A DNA stretch of 64,000 nucleotides. Source: Acinetobacter sp. Ver3 (GTDB taxonomy: Bacteria > Pseudomonadota > Gammaproteobacteria > Pseudomonadales > Moraxellaceae). Shown piece by piece: positions 8,848 to 17,512 of this stretch. The notes beneath the pieces were generated by a model. The model did not search any database. It was not told the origin of the DNA and saw only the letters and a list, made by a program, of their open reading frames with translations. A program made the position numbers and the translations under genes. The first letter of the stretch is position 1. The number at the start of each line of letters is the position of its first letter. The stretch covers positions 1 to 64,000 of the forward strand of contig NZ_JFYL01000001.1 in assembly GCF_000632455.1 (NCBI RefSeq), read 5' to 3'.

Positions 8848-8893
8848 CGATGAAACTTAGATATACTCTGTGAAGATTTACTAAGTTTCATCG
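8848..8893 (+). promoter_or_regulatory. 13-bp inverted repeat around a -10 element, in front of the GNAT gene
   Basis: CGATGAAACTTAG (8848-8860) and CTAAGTTTCATCG (8881-8893) are perfect inverted copies with centres 33 bases apart, about three helical turns. Between them lies TATACT (8862-8867). No good -35 and no clear ribosome binding site are seen; the right arm ends 3 bases before the ATG. If transcription starts near 8874 the left arm is not in the mRNA, so this looks like an operator at DNA level. It could also be an RNA hairpin of a longer transcript reading through from the dehydrogenase operon. Confidence 0.5.
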
Positions 8894-8896
8894 ATT

Positions 8897-9382
8897 ATGT
8901 ACTTTATTCGAACTATTCAACTCCAAGATAATCCCCATATTGCAAAAATCATTCGTGAAGTCTCAGTGGAGTTTGCTCTCGCTGCTGAATCAGGCTTCGC
9001 AGTAGCAGATCCAATTCTAGATCAACTCTATGACGTTTATACAAAACCTCACTCCATATATTGGGTTATTAGCAATGACCAACACGAGGTCTTTGGTGGT
9101 GGGGGCATTGCACCTTTGCTGGGCCACGAAAACACCCTAGAGATACAAAAAATGTATTTTATGCCCTCAATACGAGGTTTGGGTTTTGCAAAACAAATTC
9201 TAGAAAAATGTATCCAATTTGCACGAGATCAGGGTTACACGCAAATTTATCTCGAAACCACAGCATCTCTCTGGCAGGCTGTAAAATTATATGAAAAATT
9301 AGGTTTTCAACATCTACAACACCCATTAGGAAATACTGGACATAGTGATGCATGCGAAATACGCATGTTAAAAGTATTATAA
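8897..9382 (+). CDS. GNAT-family N-acetyltransferase
   Basis: The 161-residue product shows the GNAT fold: IQKMYFMPSIRGLGFAKQILE (motif A, with the acetyl-CoA loop R-x-L-G-x-A about 94-99), then a long helix and IYLETTASLWQAVKLYEKLGF (motif B). The substrate is not predictable. It is preceded by a striking inverted repeat and followed at once by a terminator shared with alkM. It may be co-transcribed with the dehydrogenases, 73 bases upstream, but the inverted repeat suggests separate control. Confidence 0.9.
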   Translation: MYFIRTIQLQDNPHIAKIIREVSVEFALAAESGFAVADPILDQLYDVYTKPHSIYWVISNDQHEVFGGGGIAPLLGHENTLEIQKMYFMPSIRGLGFAKQILEKCIQFARDQGYTQIYLETTASLWQAVKLYEKLGFQHLQHPLGNTGHSDACEIRMLKVL

Positions 9383-9410
9383 AAAAACCGACCCATGGTC
9401 GGTTTTTTTA
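9381..9410. terminator. Bidirectional terminator between the GNAT gene and alkM
   Basis: Arms AAAAAAACCGACC and GGTCGGTTTTTTT with an A run on one side and a T run on the other. Confidence 0.92.
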
Positions 9411-9420
9411 TTTTTGAGGG

Positions 9421-10632
9421 TTAGCCCAATAATTTATCAATAACACCAAATTTTTTAAAAATTTTTGCTCGTCGTTTAGGATGAATATTGGCTTTATTTA
9501 AATCGCCACCATAATGGTCAAATACGCGCTTATCCATAATTTTAAACCATAACTTAGGTATTAAAACTGGGATCAACATCGTCGCATATCCACTTGGCAA
9601 CACTGGCGCTTCTTCAAAGTTTCTCAATGCTTGGAATGGTCGTGTCGGATAAGCATGATGATCCGAATGGCGCTGCAACTGGTATAAGAATAGATTGGTT
9701 GTGATGTTATTATTATTCCAACTATGTTCAGGCATAGTACGCGAATAACTTCCATCTTCTTTCTTCTCTCGCAATAAGCCGTAGTGCTCAAGATAGTTGA
9801 CCATTTCGAATAAAGTCACACCATAAAGTGACTGAATGGCTAAGAATGGTAAAATTTTCTTACCATACAGTTTTAGCATCGTTGCGTGAAAAGTTGCACT
9901 AATGGCTGCGCCGTGAAATAGTTCATTTTTCAGTGAAAAGAACGATTCACCTTTACGATTTAATCGATGTTTCTCAATCTGTATTGCCGACTTCAAGCCA
10001 CCGCTAATGGTTCTTGGAAGAAACTCATAAAAGGTCTCACCCATCTTAGAGGTCGCTGGATCTTCTGGAGTAGCAGCACGTTTATGATGCCCATATGGGT
10101 GCTCAATACGGAAATGATTGTATCCAAGTGGTGCTAGTGTCACGTGTGACCAATAATGATCTGCACGCTTTGGACGATGGCATAGTTCATGGGCAGTATT
10201 CACACCAATACCGTTGATCAACCCCATAGTACAACCAATCAACAACTGATCCAACAATGGGGTTTCTTTACGAGAGACCACGTATCCAGCAAAAAAATTG
10301 GCTGCATATTGTAAAGGAACAAACATTTTTACTATACGATCATAGTAAGGATCACTGACTAATTTTTTGATCTGCTCATCACTCGGATTATTCTCATCAG
10401 TACCGACCAAAGCATCAATGGTGGGAATAATTACGTGTAATAATAAAGGTCCACCTAATGCAAACAATTTTTTAGTTGCTTTAGGTCCGTATTGATATCC
10501 AGCCAAAAAGCCCATCCCTAATACAGGCAGTGCTGGACTAAGCAACCATAAGTAACGCTTCTTATCCAGTTGTAAGCCTTGCGCTATCGGGTTCTGACTC
10601 AATAACTCTTCAACTTTTACCTTTGCATTCAC
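9421..10632 (-). CDS. alkM: Alkane 1-monooxygenase (AlkM/AlkB, membrane non-haem di-iron)
   Basis: Inner-membrane hydroxylase that turns n-alkanes into 1-alkanols, with electrons from rubredoxin and its reductase. All His clusters are present: HELCH (about 148-152), EHPYGHH (177-183), NYLEHYGL (279-286) and LQRHSDHH (319-326). Several hydrophobic segments lie in the N-terminal 140 residues and around 250-280. HELCH replaces the more common HELGH. The start is taken at GTG 10632, 9 bases after AGGA; TTG 10638 is the longest option but too close to that site. It is divergent from an AraC-type gene, as in Acinetobacter alkM/alkR. No rubredoxin gene is nearby. Confidence 0.93.
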   Translation of the reverse strand: MNAKVKVEELLSQNPIAQGLQLDKKRYLWLLSPALPVLGMGFLAGYQYGPKATKKLFALGGPLLLHVIIPTIDALVGTDENNPSDEQIKKLVSDPYYDRIVKMFVPLQYAANFFAGYVVSRKETPLLDQLLIGCTMGLINGIGVNTAHELCHRPKRADHYWSHVTLAPLGYNHFRIEHPYGHHKRAATPEDPATSKMGETFYEFLPRTISGGLKSAIQIEKHRLNRKGESFFSLKNELFHGAAISATFHATMLKLYGKKILPFLAIQSLYGVTLFEMVNYLEHYGLLREKKEDGSYSRTMPEHSWNNNNITTNLFLYQLQRHSDHHAYPTRPFQALRNFEEAPVLPSGYATMLIPVLIPKLWFKIMDKRVFDHYGGDLNKANIHPKRRAKIFKKFGVIDKLLG

Positions 10633-10820
10633 TTGCAATTTTCCTTTTCTATTTCTTATTTTTATCTTTGGTCATTTCAAATTTCAAATACAGTCGTAAT
10701 CGTCCAAAAAAGCTATTGAGTCGTATTTCCACAACGATTTTGAAGATAAAATACATTATAGAAATCTTTACACATGTTAAGATTCAGCAATTGTAAGCGT
10801 ATAGGGAATATACGAAAAAC

Positions 10821-11753
10821 ATGGATGCCCTCAGTCAAGTTTTTGAAGATATTCACCTCAAAAATACGGAATATCTCTACCTTCAAGCACAAGGTAAATG
10901 GGCTTTTGAGTTAAGTCATCAAACAGCCATGATTACCTATATTTTATTATACGGTGAAGCCTTTTTTAAATTTCAAAATGGCGAACAGCTACACTTAAAA
11001 GCTGGAGATATGGCAATTATTCCTTCTGGAATGTCACATCAAGCCTATAGCCATCAAGAACAAAGATTAGTCAACATTACTCAAATAGATCATTTATTTA
11101 AAGGTTTAAGAGATGATGAAATTATCCTCGGTGACGAAGATGATAAATCTGAGAAATCTCTCATCTTCAGTATACGATCTAATATGGACAGTATTATGGG
11201 TGGACCATTGATTCAAGCCTTACCCACTTATATCCATTTAAACAATGCACTGAATGCTAGAGAGCCGGAGTGGTTAAGGATCGGGCTTTATTTCGTGGCT
11301 GATGAAACCAAGATGAACCGACCGGGTCGCCATAAGATTATGGATCACGTGGTGAGTATTATGTTAATCGAATGCGTGAGAGATTACATTTCCACGCTTA
11401 CAGATCAGAATAACTGGTTAAATGCACTTACTCACCCACAACTGAGCCCTGCATTTTCAGCGATTCACAGCCAACCAGAACGAAACTGGACTGTAGAATC
11501 ATTGGCAGAAACTTGCTTTATGTCGCGTTCAAAATTCGCTCATTTATTTCAAAATATGGTGAATGAAACACCATTAGCATACTTACAGAAACACCGTTTA
11601 AGATTAGCCAGTCAACTTTTACGCTTGAGCCAGCTTTCAATTCAACAAATTGCGCACAAAGTTGGTTATTCATCAGAGACTGCATTTAGTCAAGCCTTCA
11701 AAAAACATTATCTATGCAGTCCAAGCCAATATCGTAATACTTATTTGAATTAA
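10821..11753 (+). CDS. alkR: AraC-family transcriptional regulator, probably of alkM
   Basis: A 310-residue protein with an N-terminal cupin-type sensor (GDMAIIPSGMSHQ about 74-86; a GGPLIQALP stretch typical of one AraC subfamily about 135) and a C-terminal AraC HTH pair: WTVESLAETCFMSRSKFAHLF for the first and LSIQQIAHKVGYSSETAFSQAFKKH for the second, with SPSQYR near the end. It is divergent from alkM across a 188-base gap, the arrangement of the alkane-responsive regulator of Acinetobacter. The role is inferred from this. No direct repeats that I can call its binding site stand out in the gap. Confidence 0.85.
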   Translation: MDALSQVFEDIHLKNTEYLYLQAQGKWAFELSHQTAMITYILLYGEAFFKFQNGEQLHLKAGDMAIIPSGMSHQAYSHQEQRLVNITQIDHLFKGLRDDEIILGDEDDKSEKSLIFSIRSNMDSIMGGPLIQALPTYIHLNNALNAREPEWLRIGLYFVADETKMNRPGRHKIMDHVVSIMLIECVRDYISTLTDQNNWLNALTHPQLSPAFSAIHSQPERNWTVESLAETCFMSRSKFAHLFQNMVNETPLAYLQKHRLRLASQLLRLSQLSIQQIAHKVGYSSETAFSQAFKKHYLCSPSQYRNTYLN

Positions 11754-11778
11754 TCGAATTGAATAAATCATAGCAAAA

Positions 11779-11808
11779 TAAAAAAAGACACCGAAGTGCT
11801 TTTTTTAT
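11779..11808. terminator. Terminator between alkR and ppiD
   Basis: A7-flanked hairpin: AAAAAAAG-A-CAC, loop CGAA, GTGCTTTTTTT, with one bulged A. The A and T runs suit both directions. Confidence 0.7.
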
Positions 11809-11829
11809 GAAGATAGAATTACTGGTGAG

Positions 11830-13695
11830 TTACTTGATTTTTGCAACTGACTTTAAATACTCAGTGTAATCTTTAAGTAATTGTGTACCACGATAGTTTT
11901 GATAAAGCTGTGCAAGCTGCTGTTTTTCTTCAGCCGAAATCGAATCCATAGATGGTTTATTTACCTCAGCCACACCGATAATTACCATTTCATTTGGTAA
12001 TTGAGCTGTAGTCACAGACCACATTCCTGCTTTAGGTGCAGGCACACTAAATGCAGCACGTTCAATTTCTCGTTTAAGACCTTGAGAACGAGTAAAAACA
12101 CCAGCATTTACGAAAGATTGCTGATGCTTAGTTAAAACCTGCTGTGAAGGTAGTGTTTTAAAATCCTTTAACATTGCAGCAACTTTTGCTTGAGCAGCTT
12201 CATATGCCTTTTGATTCAACAGCTTTTCTTTAACCTTCGCTTTAGCTACTGATAAAGGTTGAACACCAGCTTCACGGTATTCACGAACTTTCAACCAAAC
12301 TGTATCACCATTCGCCAATTGTATATTGCTGGTCGCATTACGATCACCATTTTTTACGTCTTGACTAAAGATCTTAGCTTTTACAGCAGGATCCGCTAGG
12401 ACTGTATTTTGAGTGGCAAGAGTTACATTATTCGCAGTAACCAATTTAGCCGATTTTAATTCCTGAGGGACTACATCTAAAGCATCGCTACTTACAACGA
12501 GCTCATTCAAACCATTTACTAGATCAGAATAAGCATTGGCATTTTTAGATTTTAATAAATCAGCTTCAAGACGTGCTTTTTCAGACTCAAAACTAGCAAC
12601 ATTCACTTGAGCAGCTTTAGTTTGAATAATATGTACACCAAAATCGGTTTTTACTGGCTTAGAAATCGTACCTTTTGAAGCTTGAACTGCATTATCAAAA
12701 GCATCACCGAATACACCGGCTTCATAACCATCAACTCGACCCGCATTATCTTTGGAACTAGAATCTTCAGAATACTGTTGAGCAGCCTCTGCAAAAGATA
12801 ATCCTGATTGAATTTTTGCATAGACATCATTGGCTATTTTTTCAGCCTCAAGCGCAGTACGATTATCTGTTGTAATCAAAATATGTTGGACTTCAACTTT
12901 AGCATTTTTATTTTGTTGAGTTACATATTGATCATAAGCTTGTTTTAATTCTGCATCTGTAACAGTTGTTGTGGCATTTGCTACCATAGCAGGCGTTACC
13001 AATACATAATCAAGATCAACTGAGGCAGGTTGCTTAAACAGCACTTTATGTTTTTCATAATAAGCAGCGACTTCAGCATCAGTTATTTTTAAAGACGTTT
13101 TGTAATCATCCAATTTTACAGATGACATAAATAACGTACGTTGCTCACCTTGAAGATTTGCGATTTGCTGAATATCACTTTGGCTTACCAAAGAATTATC
13201 ACGAATGCTTGAAACTAACATTTGAAGCGCATGATCTTGTCTTAAATTTTGGATTAGACCTTGGCTCGTCATATTAATTGATCGAAGATAGTTTTCATAA
13301 GCTTGTTGTGAAAATTTACCATCAACCTGCAGACTTGGCTGTTGAGCAATCATTTGTTCAATCTGAGCATCACTTAAACTGATGCCTAACTTTTCAGCCT
13401 GCTGAACCAATAAAGCACGATCAATTAAACTATCTAGAGCCATTTGTTCAATATACGATTGATTCAGAAGTGATTCATCACCTTGAACCATTTGTAAGAA
13501 TTGATCTTTATAATTCTTCGTTTGAACTTCTAGCTCTTTATTAGAAATTTCTAAATCATTAACGGTTTTAGCAATCCCATCTTTGTTTCCGCCACCGAAA
13601 TAGCCTTCAATACCGACCAATGCCAATGGTGTCAAAAATAATACTAGAAGGACTTTGCCGAGCCACCCTTTAATGAGTTTACGAAACGATTCCAT
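11830..13695 (-). CDS. ppiD: Periplasmic folding chaperone/peptidyl-prolyl isomerase PpiD
   Basis: A 621-residue inner-membrane-anchored protein: one N-terminal transmembrane helix (GWLGKVLLVLFLTPLALVGIEG, about 10-31), a SurA-like helical chaperone region, and one parvulin (PpiC) domain at about 265-360 with VQHILI, FAEAAQQYSEDSSSK and FGVHIIQ. It helps outer-membrane proteins fold as they leave the Sec translocon. It follows hupB, the conserved order, but a terminator stands between them, so expression partly depends on a separate promoter or read-through. Confidence 0.93.
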   Translation of the reverse strand: MESFRKLIKGWLGKVLLVLFLTPLALVGIEGYFGGGNKDGIAKTVNDLEISNKELEVQTKNYKDQFLQMVQGDESLLNQSYIEQMALDSLIDRALLVQQAEKLGISLSDAQIEQMIAQQPSLQVDGKFSQQAYENYLRSINMTSQGLIQNLRQDHALQMLVSSIRDNSLVSQSDIQQIANLQGEQRTLFMSSVKLDDYKTSLKITDAEVAAYYEKHKVLFKQPASVDLDYVLVTPAMVANATTTVTDAELKQAYDQYVTQQNKNAKVEVQHILITTDNRTALEAEKIANDVYAKIQSGLSFAEAAQQYSEDSSSKDNAGRVDGYEAGVFGDAFDNAVQASKGTISKPVKTDFGVHIIQTKAAQVNVASFESEKARLEADLLKSKNANAYSDLVNGLNELVVSSDALDVVPQELKSAKLVTANNVTLATQNTVLADPAVKAKIFSQDVKNGDRNATSNIQLANGDTVWLKVREYREAGVQPLSVAKAKVKEKLLNQKAYEAAQAKVAAMLKDFKTLPSQQVLTKHQQSFVNAGVFTRSQGLKREIERAAFSVPAPKAGMWSVTTAQLPNEMVIIGVAEVNKPSMDSISAEEKQQLAQLYQNYRGTQLLKDYTEYLKSVAKIK

Positions 13696-13782
13696 AGGTA
13701 TTCCAATATTTTATTTCAAAGCGATTCTAACTGATAATCTAAACCGAATATATCAGATGAAGCCATAAATTTTCTTTTTAAT

Positions 13783-13809
13783 AAAAAACGCGCCAAGTCG
13801 GCGCGTTTT
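13783..13809 (-). terminator. Intrinsic terminator of hupB
   Basis: GC-rich arms AACGCGCC and GGCGCGTT around AAGTC, with T run in the minus direction, 15 bases after the hupB stop. Confidence 0.9.
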
Positions 13810-13823
13810 GGACTTAATAAGAA

Positions 13824-14096
13824 TTAAGCTACAGAATCTTTTAAACCTTTACCAGCTTTAAAGCTAGGAACTTTGCTTGCTTTAATTTGTAATTCTTCGC
13901 CAGTTTTCGGGTTACGACCAGTGCGTGCAGCACGATCTTTAACGCTGAAAGTACCAAATCCTACTAAAGTAACAGAGTCACCTTTTTTCAGCGCTTCGCC
14001 AATAGAAGCAATAGTCGCGTCCAATGCCTTACCAGCATCAGTCTTAGACAATCCCCCTTTCTCTGCAATTGCATCAATCAATTCTGATTTATTCAT
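13824..14096 (-). CDS. hupB: DNA-binding protein HU-beta
   Basis: A 90-residue HU-family nucleoid protein with [11 protein letters not shown] at the start, [18 protein letters not shown] (about 46-63) including the family signature, and the DNA-intercalating RNPKTG arm (about 61-66). It binds and bends DNA without sequence preference as a dimer. Length and residues fit HU and not IHF. It lies ahead of ppiD. lon, its usual upstream neighbour, is absent; a phasin gene is there instead. Confidence 0.97.
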   Translation of the reverse strand: MNKSELIDAIAEKGGLSKTDAGKALDATIASIGEALKKGDSVTLVGFGTFSVKDRAARTGRNPKTGEELQIKASKVPSFKAGKGLKDSVA

Positions 14097-14163
14097 GAAG
14101 ATTACGTCCTCTTATATCGTTTGTTTAAAATCCAAGGCTTGTATTTTAAAAGGCCATGACGAC

Positions 14164-14193
14164 TTTATAGCAATGCTTTGGGGGGAAACGCAA
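14164..14193 (-). promoter_or_regulatory. Candidate hupB promoter
   Basis: On the minus strand TATAAA (14169-14164) lies 18 bases after a weak TTGCGT (14193-14188). A C6 run lies between. The -10 is good, the -35 poor. Confidence 0.35.
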
Positions 14194-14264
14194 TACTGCT
14201 CGACCTGTTTTGATCAAAATAAGCGACAAAAAATACCAAAATTACAGTTTTATCTCTAAATCCA

Positions 14265-14732
14265 TCATTTTTTTTCGAGTTTAGCTCGTAAAGCTTGATT
14301 TTCAGCAATGAGCACATCTAATTTCTGGTGAATATCTAAAATCATATTCTCAAGATGTTGTACATCTTTAGTTGAGACGAGCCCAATACGATTAAGCGAA
14401 GTACTCACCCCGTGATCTAAAAGTTTTTCCACCTTATCTTTTTTATCCGTAACAGACTCTTTAGTTTTTTCCGCAACTTTGTTTACTGTTTGATCAGTAA
14501 ATTCAACCGTTTTAGATTCAAGCTCTTCACCAACTTTGACTAAAGAGTCAAACATTTTATTACCTTCTTCCTCTGCGCGAGAAAAAGCACCTAAACCAGC
14601 AAGCCAAATTTGTTTAGTATATTTACGAAAATCAAGTGTGGACTTACGTTGATACTTTGTTTTACGTAAGTTTGCAGGTTGTGAGTTGTCCATTAATTCC
14701 TGTTCTTTATTGTTATTTACATCTTGATCCAC
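14265..14732 (-). CDS. Phasin-family (PHA granule-associated) protein
   Basis: A 155-residue soluble helical protein. The core KQIWLAGLGAFSRAEEEGNKMF (about 40-61) is the hallmark of the polyhydroxyalkanoate granule-associated phasin family, followed by a Lys/Glu-rich helix and a C-terminal leucine-zipper-like coiled coil (LENMILDIHQKLDVLIAENQALRAKL). It should coat storage granules or act as a chaperone. The start is GTG 14732 with GGAG 7 bases upstream. No PHA synthase gene is in the window, so its function here is open. Divergent from the next gene. Confidence 0.85.
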   Translation of the reverse strand: MDQDVNNNKEQELMDNSQPANLRKTKYQRKSTLDFRKYTKQIWLAGLGAFSRAEEEGNKMFDSLVKVGEELESKTVEFTDQTVNKVAEKTKESVTDKKDKVEKLLDHGVSTSLNRIGLVSTKDVQHLENMILDIHQKLDVLIAENQALRAKLEKK

Positions 14733-14809
14733 CGTTACACTCCTGTATATTTTAGCCTCTAAACTGACTATTCGTGCATAAAATACATTGATAATATCAA
14801 ATATCGCTA

Positions 14810-14824
14810 TTGAACCTTGTTCAA
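14810..14824. other. Small perfect palindrome between the phasin and the SCP2-like gene
   Basis: TTGAAC-CTT-GTTCAA lies in the 194-base divergent gap 14733-14926 and could be an operator for either gene. It is short and may be chance. Confidence 0.25.
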
Positions 14825-14926
14825 AACTGTTCTACAAAGCAATGATAAATGATGTAATCTTAGACTTAATTTAAGTTTGTGTTAATAGAACTTTTTAGAT
14901 TTATTAAATTTGAATAGGATTTATTT

Positions 14927-15577
14927 ATGAGTGAATCGCAACAACAACAAGGTCATACCCGTTTGTTGCTTAACATTGTTATGTTAGTTTTAGAGACATT
15001 CTATTCTTTCGTCTTAAAACATGACCGTGTTGTTCGCCTTCAAGCAAAAAAATTTGTAGAACAACAAATTACAATTAAAATGAATAGCTATATCCCCTAT
15101 TTTGACTTTTATATCCAATTTACGGATAAAGGCATCTTATTTGACCTTCAAGCGCCAGAAAAAGAACCTGACCTCAAGGTAAGTAGTACTTTAGTCGATA
15201 TCATTCAAATTTTCGGGTTTGCAAACCGCAGAAGTTTGAAAAAAATGCGTATTGAAGGTGATCAAACCCTTAAAGACGAATTCAGAGATTTAGCATTACA
15301 TCTCTCAACACCGAAATTACTTTCAGATTGGAAAAACTGGTTAACAACAGCTTCTGAAGACCAAGATACAAAGGCTTCGAGAAAACGCATTGTACCATTA
15401 CTTGAAAAAATTGACTTACAAAGATCTAAAATCAATACACTTCAAGTAGAGGTAAAACAATATAAAAATCGTATTCGTCGCATGCAAACCAACCAAAAAC
15501 GTATCAATATTGCGTTCGGGATAGTTTCGGTTCTATTCGTGGCTTTAATCGTGTATAATTTATTGATTATTTATTAA
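14927..15577 (+). CDS. SCP2/UbiJ-like protein with a C-terminal membrane anchor
   Basis: 216 residues. The N-terminal part has a hydrophobic helix (LLLNIVMLVLETFYSFVL, about 12-29) and an LxxL(K)xRIxGD-like run (RIEGDQTLKDEFRDLALHL, about 105-123) that resembles the UbiJ/SCP2 lipid-binding domain. Then a coiled coil (LLEKIDLQRSKINTLQVEV) and a C-terminal transmembrane helix (AFGIVSVLFVALIVYNLLIIY). UbiJ proteins bind ubiquinone precursors; this link is a resemblance seen by eye, not proven. ubiE and ubiB are not adjacent. It lies between the phasin and iscR. Confidence 0.5.
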   Translation: MSESQQQQGHTRLLLNIVMLVLETFYSFVLKHDRVVRLQAKKFVEQQITIKMNSYIPYFDFYIQFTDKGILFDLQAPEKEPDLKVSSTLVDIIQIFGFANRRSLKKMRIEGDQTLKDEFRDLALHLSTPKLLSDWKNWLTTASEDQDTKASRKRIVPLLEKIDLQRSKINTLQVEVKQYKNRIRRMQTNQKRINIAFGIVSVLFVALIVYNLLIIY

Positions 15578-15620
15578 AATAATAAAGTTTTATCTGTTTA
15601 AATCCTCGCCATATTTAATT

Positions 15621-15637
15621 CCGATTAATTTAGTTGG
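15621..15637 (+). promoter_or_regulatory. Second IscR-like box, upstream of the isc promoter
   Basis: CCGATTAATTTAGTTGG is a near-palindrome that agrees with the YYGACTRWWWYAGTCRR core of type 1 IscR sites except for two symmetric C-to-T changes. It lies 33 bases before the next box, about three helical turns. Confidence 0.5.
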
Positions 15638-15649
15638 TTTTTAGAAAAA

Positions 15650-15682
15650 ATACTTGACTAAATTAGTCGGAATTCATAAAAT
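15650..15682 (+). promoter_or_regulatory. isc operon promoter overlapped by an IscR box
   Basis: TTGACT (15654-15659) and TAAAAT (15677-15682) are spaced by 17 bases. TTGACTAAATTAGTCGG (15654-15670), with ATAC in front, matches the type 1 IscR consensus closely and covers the -35. Holo-IscR bound here should repress its own operon. The transcript would start about 28 bases before the iscR ATG. Confidence 0.85.
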
Positions 15683-15716
15683 TTCATCATCTAGCCTTTT
15701 ACACGTGTATCGAATC

Positions 15717-16190
15717 ATGCGCTTAACCACTCGCGGTCGCTACGCAGTGACTGCATTACTTGATCTAGCTTTGCAGCCGACTGAACAAACCATTACTTTG
15801 GCAGAAATTGCTACTCGCCAAACTATTTCTGTGGCTTATTTAGAACAACTATTTGCTAAATTAAAGCGTCATGGCTTGGTTTCGAGTGTACGTGGTGCTA
15901 ATGGTGGATACCATTTAGCGCGTAATGCTTCTGATATTACGGTCTTAGAAATTATTGAAGCTGTAAACGAAACTGTTGATGCAACACGTTGTGACCACAA
16001 AGGTAACTGCCAAAATGGCGCAATGTGTCTAACTCACGATTTATGGCAAGAACTCTCCCTCCACATTGCCGATTACTTAGCTAAAATCTCTCTTGCTGAT
16101 TTAGTTGCTCGCGATAACGTTCAAACTGTTGCGATCCGCCAGAATACAGCTCCATTAGATTCAGCCCTTTTATCGGTTACAGGTATTTGA
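15717..16190 (+). CDS. iscR: Fe-S cluster assembly transcription factor IscR
   Basis: A 157-residue Rrf2-family regulator with a winged helix-turn-helix ([39 protein letters not shown]) and the cluster ligands C92, C98, C104 and H107, matching E. coli numbering. With its [2Fe-2S] cluster it represses the isc operon. The start is ATG 15717, which gives the conserved [10 protein letters not shown]; the frame is open back to 15654, but that would run through the promoter and IscR box. First gene of the operon, 1 base before iscS. Confidence 0.96.
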   Translation: MRLTTRGRYAVTALLDLALQPTEQTITLAEIATRQTISVAYLEQLFAKLKRHGLVSSVRGANGGYHLARNASDITVLEIIEAVNETVDATRCDHKGNCQNGAMCLTHDLWQELSLHIADYLAKISLADLVARDNVQTVAIRQNTAPLDSALLSVTGI

Positions 16191-16191
16191 C

Positions 16192-17409
16192 ATGAAACGT
16201 CCAATTTATCTTGATTATGCTGCAACGACTCCAGTCGACCCACAAGTTGCTGAGCGCATGATGGAATGCCTTACATTCGATGGGACTTTTGGTAACCCTG
16301 CATCACGTTCGCACGCATATGGTTGGCAAGCTGAAGAAAAAGTTGAATACGCTCGTGAGCAAGTTGCAAATCTTGTAAAAGCAGATCCACGCGAAATCGT
16401 TTGGACATCTGGCGCTACAGAATCTGACAACCTTGCACTGAAAGGTGTTGCACAGTTCTACGCTTCAAAAGGCAAACACATCATTACGAGTAAAATTGAA
16501 CATAAAGCAATTTTAGATACTTGCCGTGAATTAGAACAAGAAGGCTTTGAAATTACCTATCTTGAACCAGAAGCTCAAACAGGTCTAATTACTCCTGAAA
16601 TGGTTCAAGCTGCTTTACGTCCAGATACAATTCTTGTTTCATTAATGATGGTCAATAATGAAATTGGTACTGTGACTGATGTTGCCGCTATTGGTGAATT
16701 AACTCGTGCGAATAAGACATATTTTCACGTAGATGCCGCTCAAGCTGCTGGTAAAGTTGAAATCGATTTATCAACCATGAAAATTGATTTAATGAGTTTC
16801 TCTGCTCACAAAATTTATGGCCCTAAAGGTATCGGTGCACTTTACGTACGTCGTAGTCCACGTGTGCGTCTTAAAGCTCAAATGCATGGTGGTGGTCATG
16901 AGCGCGGTATGCGTTCTGGTACGCTTGCAACTCACCAAATCGTTGGTATGGGTGAAGCATTTGAACTTGCAGGTAAAAACCTAGTTGCTGAACAAACTCG
17001 CTTACGCACTCTACGTGACAAACTTTGGAATGGTCTACAAGATCTTGAACAAGTTTTCTTAAATGGTCATCCGACTCAAAACGTAGCAAACTACTTAAAC
17101 GTAAGTTTTAACTTCGTTGAGGGTGAATCTTTAATGATGTCACTTAAAGATGCTGCTGTTTCATCTGGTTCAGCTTGTACTTCTGCAACATTAGAACCTT
17201 CTTATGTTCTTCGTGCATTAGGCTTATCTGATGAGTTAGCACACAGTTCAATTCGCTTCAGTTTTGGTAAATATACGACTGAAGAAGACATTGATCACGT
17301 ACTAGAAGTGACAAAAGCTGCTGTAGAAAAATTACGTGACCTTTCTCCACTTTGGGATATGTACAAAGAAGGGATTGATCTGTCGAAAGTTGAATGGACA
17401 GAACACTAA
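16192..17409 (+). CDS. iscS: Cysteine desulfurase IscS
   Basis: A 405-residue PLP enzyme that removes sulfur from cysteine and passes it as persulfide to IscU. PLP lysine K207 sits in [12 protein letters not shown] and the sulfur-carrying C329 in [13 protein letters not shown], with [11 protein letters not shown] near residue 34. Length matches IscS and not the shorter NifS/SufS. It begins right after the iscR stop. A strong hairpin lies between it and iscU. Confidence 0.97.
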   Translation: MKRPIYLDYAATTPVDPQVAERMMECLTFDGTFGNPASRSHAYGWQAEEKVEYAREQVANLVKADPREIVWTSGATESDNLALKGVAQFYASKGKHIITSKIEHKAILDTCRELEQEGFEITYLEPEAQTGLITPEMVQAALRPDTILVSLMMVNNEIGTVTDVAAIGELTRANKTYFHVDAAQAAGKVEIDLSTMKIDLMSFSAHKIYGPKGIGALYVRRSPRVRLKAQMHGGGHERGMRSGTLATHQIVGMGEAFELAGKNLVAEQTRLRTLRDKLWNGLQDLEQVFLNGHPTQNVANYLNVSFNFVEGESLMMSLKDAAVSSGSACTSATLEPSYVLRALGLSDELAHSSIRFSFGKYTTEEDIDHVLEVTKAAVEKLRDLSPLWDMYKEGIDLSKVEWTEH

Positions 17410-17424
17410 TTTAAACCAAACACA

Positions 17425-17466
17425 TGCATCTTATTAAGCTTAAATATTGAAATTTAATAAGATGCA
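17425..17466 (+). repeat. 13-bp inverted repeat between iscS and iscU
   Basis: TGCATCTTATTAA (17425-17437) and TTAATAAGATGCA (17454-17466) are perfect arms around 16 bases. No T run follows, so it is not a normal terminator. It could separate or stabilise the iscRS and iscUA parts of the mRNA. Confidence 0.75.
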
Positions 17467-17512
17467 CCCATATTAAATATTATCAGCCGACCCTGAGGTT
17501 TGGAGACGCATC

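Noticed and set aside
13873-14259. A 128-codon plus-strand frame opposite hupB
   Set aside because: It is the antisense shadow of hupB and its promoter region; no ribosome site and no family likeness.
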